Assembly: GCA_900548355.1 (NCBI GenBank)
Contig: URKR01000003.1
Coordinates: 97,271 to 161,270 of the forward strand
Direction: 5' to 3'
DNA: 64,000 nt
Source of the DNA: an uncultured Oscillospiraceae bacterium
GTDB lineage: Bacteria; Bacillota; Clostridia; Oscillospirales; Ruminococcaceae
The stretch's first letter is position 1; each line of letters starts with the position of its first letter. The position numbers and the translations under genes were made by a program. This document shows positions 62,275 to 64,000 of this stretch, piece by piece. The notes beneath the pieces are model-generated. The model saw only the letters and a program-made list of their open reading frames with translations. It was not told where the DNA came from and did no database searches.

Positions 62275-62793
62275 ATGGGGATTTTTAACAAATTGCAGTC
62301 GAAAACCGGCGAAGTGCGGGCCCGGGAAAAAATCCGTCCGCTGGTGGAAAGCCGGATGATGCGGGACATCCTGCTCGAAATCGGCCAGCGCGGCAGCGAA
62401 AGCCTGGACCCCCAGTCGGTGCCGATGAAGCAGCGCGCCCGTGCCGCCCAGCTGGCCAGCGAATGCGGCCTGGCCGGCCTGCGCCAGAGCGTGGTGGATG
62501 AAGTGCGGCTGGATGCCGCTTCGATCACGCTGGTCTGCAACGGTGAGGAAACCACCTTCCGCTATGGCGACTATAACTATGAAGATATTGAGGATACCGA
62601 TTGCCTGCCCGCCGTGGCGCAGTATCTGGTGCAGCATATGCGCGGGTATTACAACATCACCCGCACCACCTGCGCCGTGGCCAAACCGCACGGCCGCGGC
62701 GTGGAACAGCGCACCCGCGAGGTCTTTGTCCGCCGCCACCATGAGGACACCCCCTTTGACCCCGGCCCGGTGCAGAAGCAGAGGCTTTTCTAA
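62275..62793 (+). CDS. Conserved-looking hypothetical protein, 172 residues
   Basis: A soluble, charged protein with no signal or membrane segment: a helical N-terminal half (residues 1-85, many Arg/Glu/Gln), an acidic central stretch FRYGDYNYEDIEDTDCLPA, and a basic C-terminus. AAAGGAA lies before the ATG at 62275. Codon use matches its neighbours, so it is real, but I recognise no family. It ends right at a bidirectional terminator. Confidence 0.6.
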   Translation: MGIFNKLQSKTGEVRAREKIRPLVESRMMRDILLEIGQRGSESLDPQSVPMKQRARAAQLASECGLAGLRQSVVDEVRLDAASITLVCNGEETTFRYGDYNYEDIEDTDCLPAVAQYLVQHMRGYYNITRTTCAVAKPHGRGVEQRTREVFVRRHHEDTPFDPGPVQKQRLF

Positions 62794-62840
62794 AAAACAA
62801 AAGTGTTCCGGCGGCCTGGCCGCCGGAACACTTTTGTTTT
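62794..62840. terminator. Very long bidirectional terminator
   Basis: A nearly perfect 23-bp palindrome (62794-62816 with 62818-62840) with A-rich and T-rich ends, between convergent genes. Confidence 0.9.
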
Positions 62841-62858
62841 ATTGGTTTCTTTTTTGAT

Positions 62859-63698
62859 TTACTCTTTTTCCACGCTCGAATTAAACTTGTCAAGCGCGAG
62901 TGCGGCGATGACGCCGACGACAAGGCAGACAATGTTGACCGCCGCCGCGCCGACCGAAACCGCAAAGCTGCCGAACGGCACAATCATGATGGTGGCTGCG
63001 ATCACAATGCCGATGATGGCGTGGAACGCATAGGGGTAGAACCGGTCAAACAGCGCATCGACAGCCTTGGCCAGGCAGATCACCGTGATAACCGCGCCGA
63101 TGCCGGCCGGCACAATGACCGAGAAGTTCAGGTTACCCAGGCCGTCCACAAACGGGGTGTACAGCCCGAGCGGCATCAGCAGGGTCGAGAAGCTCATGCC
63201 CGGCGCAATCACGGAAAGGGCCAGGCAGAACCCGCAGAACAGATACCAGCCAAAGTTCGGTGCGATCGAAACGCTGAACAGGTTCAGCGAGATGAGCAGC
63301 GCGAGGATAAAGACAAACGCAACGCCCATCGATACCCAGCTGCCCTTGGGGCGGCCCTGCTCGCCCGCTTCGCGGAAAAGCGAGGGCAACATGCCGACGA
63401 TCAGCCCGATGAAGAGACAGACCGAAGGATCGGGGTAAGTTTCAAGGAAAAAGGCGAGGATTTTGGCCACGCCCAGGAACCCCACCCCCATGCCGACAAT
63501 GACCGGCAGCAGCTTGGGCACATGGGTTTTGAAGTTGCGCAGCGGGTTGCTGAGCAGTTCCATAACGGGTTTATAAATGCCGAACACAACGCAGAGCACG
63601 CCGCCCGAAATGCCGGGCAGCACCGCGCCAACGCCGATCAGCACGCCCTGCAACACACGCAGGACCAGGCGCATCACGCCGGGGTTTTGATCTTTCAT
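62859..63698 (-). CDS. popT: DUF368 membrane protein, PopT-type undecaprenyl-phosphate flippase
   Basis: A 279-residue protein with about eight to nine membrane segments. It opens VLRVLQGVLIGVGAVLPGIS and repeats the pattern later as FCLALSVIAPGMSFSTLL, the two inverted half-motifs of DUF368. Members (PopT) return undecaprenyl phosphate from the outer to the inner face of the membrane. AAAGGA precedes the ATG. With UppP at 6678 the window encodes both steps of carrier recycling, although they are far apart. Confidence 0.88.
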   Translation of the reverse strand: MKDQNPGVMRLVLRVLQGVLIGVGAVLPGISGGVLCVVFGIYKPVMELLSNPLRNFKTHVPKLLPVIVGMGVGFLGVAKILAFFLETYPDPSVCLFIGLIVGMLPSLFREAGEQGRPKGSWVSMGVAFVFILALLISLNLFSVSIAPNFGWYLFCGFCLALSVIAPGMSFSTLLMPLGLYTPFVDGLGNLNFSVIVPAGIGAVITVICLAKAVDALFDRFYPYAFHAIIGIVIAATIMIVPFGSFAVSVGAAAVNIVCLVVGVIAALALDKFNSSVEKE

Positions 63699-63745
63699 CG
63701 CAGAAGTCCTTTCATTGAGCGGGAATTGCTTTCAGACGGCCCCTT

Positions 63746-63773
63746 GAAGGTTTCACAACGAACGGAAACCTTC
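63746..63773 (-). terminator. Hairpin between the RG-rich gene and popT
   Basis: A 9-bp perfect stem (63746-63754 with 63765-63773) without T-run; possibly an intercistronic processing site. Confidence 0.35.
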
Positions 63774-63802
63774 GCCCTGTGGCACACAAAGCGCCGCTGC
63801 AA

Positions 63803-64000
63803 TTACAGCTCAATCTTCCCAAACATCTCGAAATCGTCAGCATCGTCAATGCGGGTGGTGCGGGCCGGGGCCTGCGGGCGGGCTTCGGGGTCACGCGGGG
63901 TGTCGGCAAATTCACGCGCCGGCACGCCGGAAGCGCGCGGACCGCCCTTGCCGTAACGCCCGCCGCCTTTGCCGGAACGGCCGCCATCCCGGCCGCCGCG
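63803..64000 (-). CDS. C-terminal tail of an unidentified RG-rich protein (partial)
   Basis: The last 65 codons of a gene that continues beyond the window. The tail is Gly/Arg/Lys-rich (RGGRDGGRSGKGGGRYGKGG) and ends in DDADDFEMFGKIEL. RG-rich tails of this type occur on RNA-binding enzymes such as DEAD-box helicases and pseudouridine synthases, but the visible part does not decide. It is transcribed towards popT. Confidence 0.7.
   Translation of the reverse strand, partial: RGGRDGGRSGKGGGRYGKGGPRASGVPAREFADTPRDPEARPQAPARTTRIDDADDFEMFGKIEL

Overview
The window is a 64 kb, GC-rich (roughly two-thirds G+C by eye) stretch of a bacterial chromosome. Strong AGGAGG-type ribosome binding sites, sigma-A-like promoters, a class III fructose-1,6-bisphosphatase, a Firmicutes-type pst operon, pyruvate formate-lyase, YesX/LplB/YtcP-type sugar genes and PadR/HAAS and DUF4367 proteins point to a high-GC gut Clostridia lineage. 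The Faecalibacterium/Subdoligranulum/Gemmiger side of the Oscillospiraceae is my best guess; this is inference, and there is no rRNA or tRNA here to test it.

Layout. 1-1738: end of pflB and its activase pflA. 1848-6621: OGG-like DNA glycosylase, NUDIX ADP-sugar hydrolase, family 10 (fucosyl) glycosyltransferase and a large membrane protein. 6678-10942: uppP (reverse), HAD phosphatase plus aminotransferase, L,D-transpeptidase. 11015-15573: a 2[4Fe-4S] ferredoxin too short for ordinary gene callers, an AraC regulator, and divergent uxuB-uxuA. 15686-17794: dinB and an ECF-transporter S component sharing one promoter region. 18034-21811: two divergent ECF sigma factor/membrane-partner pairs plus a lipoprotein. 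21861-25391: two MATE transporters and an Lrp regulator. 25447-31305: glpK, a GH35 beta-galactosidase and fbp. 31418-35895: pstS-pstC-pstA-pstB-phoU behind a Pho-box-like promoter. 36347-38505: a third MATE and a lipoprotein. 38754-50610: membrane AraC sensor, sugar ABC importer (two permeases and a binding lipoprotein), a rhamnogalacturonan lyase-acetylesterase fusion, an oligogalacturonate lyase and a deacetylase. 50800-58532: cysK, htrA, a GNAT-methyltransferase fusion, Xaa-Pro aminopeptidase, FGGY kinase. 58634-64000: small membrane proteins, a PadR/HAAS pair, a candidate small RNA, a frame-shifted lipoprotein, PopT-family DUF368 protein and the end of an unidentified RG-rich protein.

How the genes fit together. 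The clearest metabolic theme is pectin/uronate use. Oligosaccharides would enter by the ABC importer under control of the AraC sensor and be deacetylated and cleaved by enzymes that lack signal peptides. A separate AraC-controlled uxuB-uxuA pair handles hexuronates, and fbp, glpK, pfl and GH35 supply the rest of central sugar metabolism. Envelope functions (UppP and PopT for undecaprenyl phosphate recycling, L,D-transpeptidase, HtrA, ECF sigma factors) form a second theme.

The most unusual signals are a divergent promoter pair that appears to share a single palindromic -35 hexamer, a circularly permuted PstS, a promoter-plus-terminator unit without a gene (candidate small RNA), a cluster of five hairpins sharing a CCCTACG tag, a MATE gene with a terminator hairpin between promoter and start codon, and a lipoprotein gene broken by one base in a C-run. 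No phage, insertion sequence, CRISPR array, tRNA or rRNA was seen.
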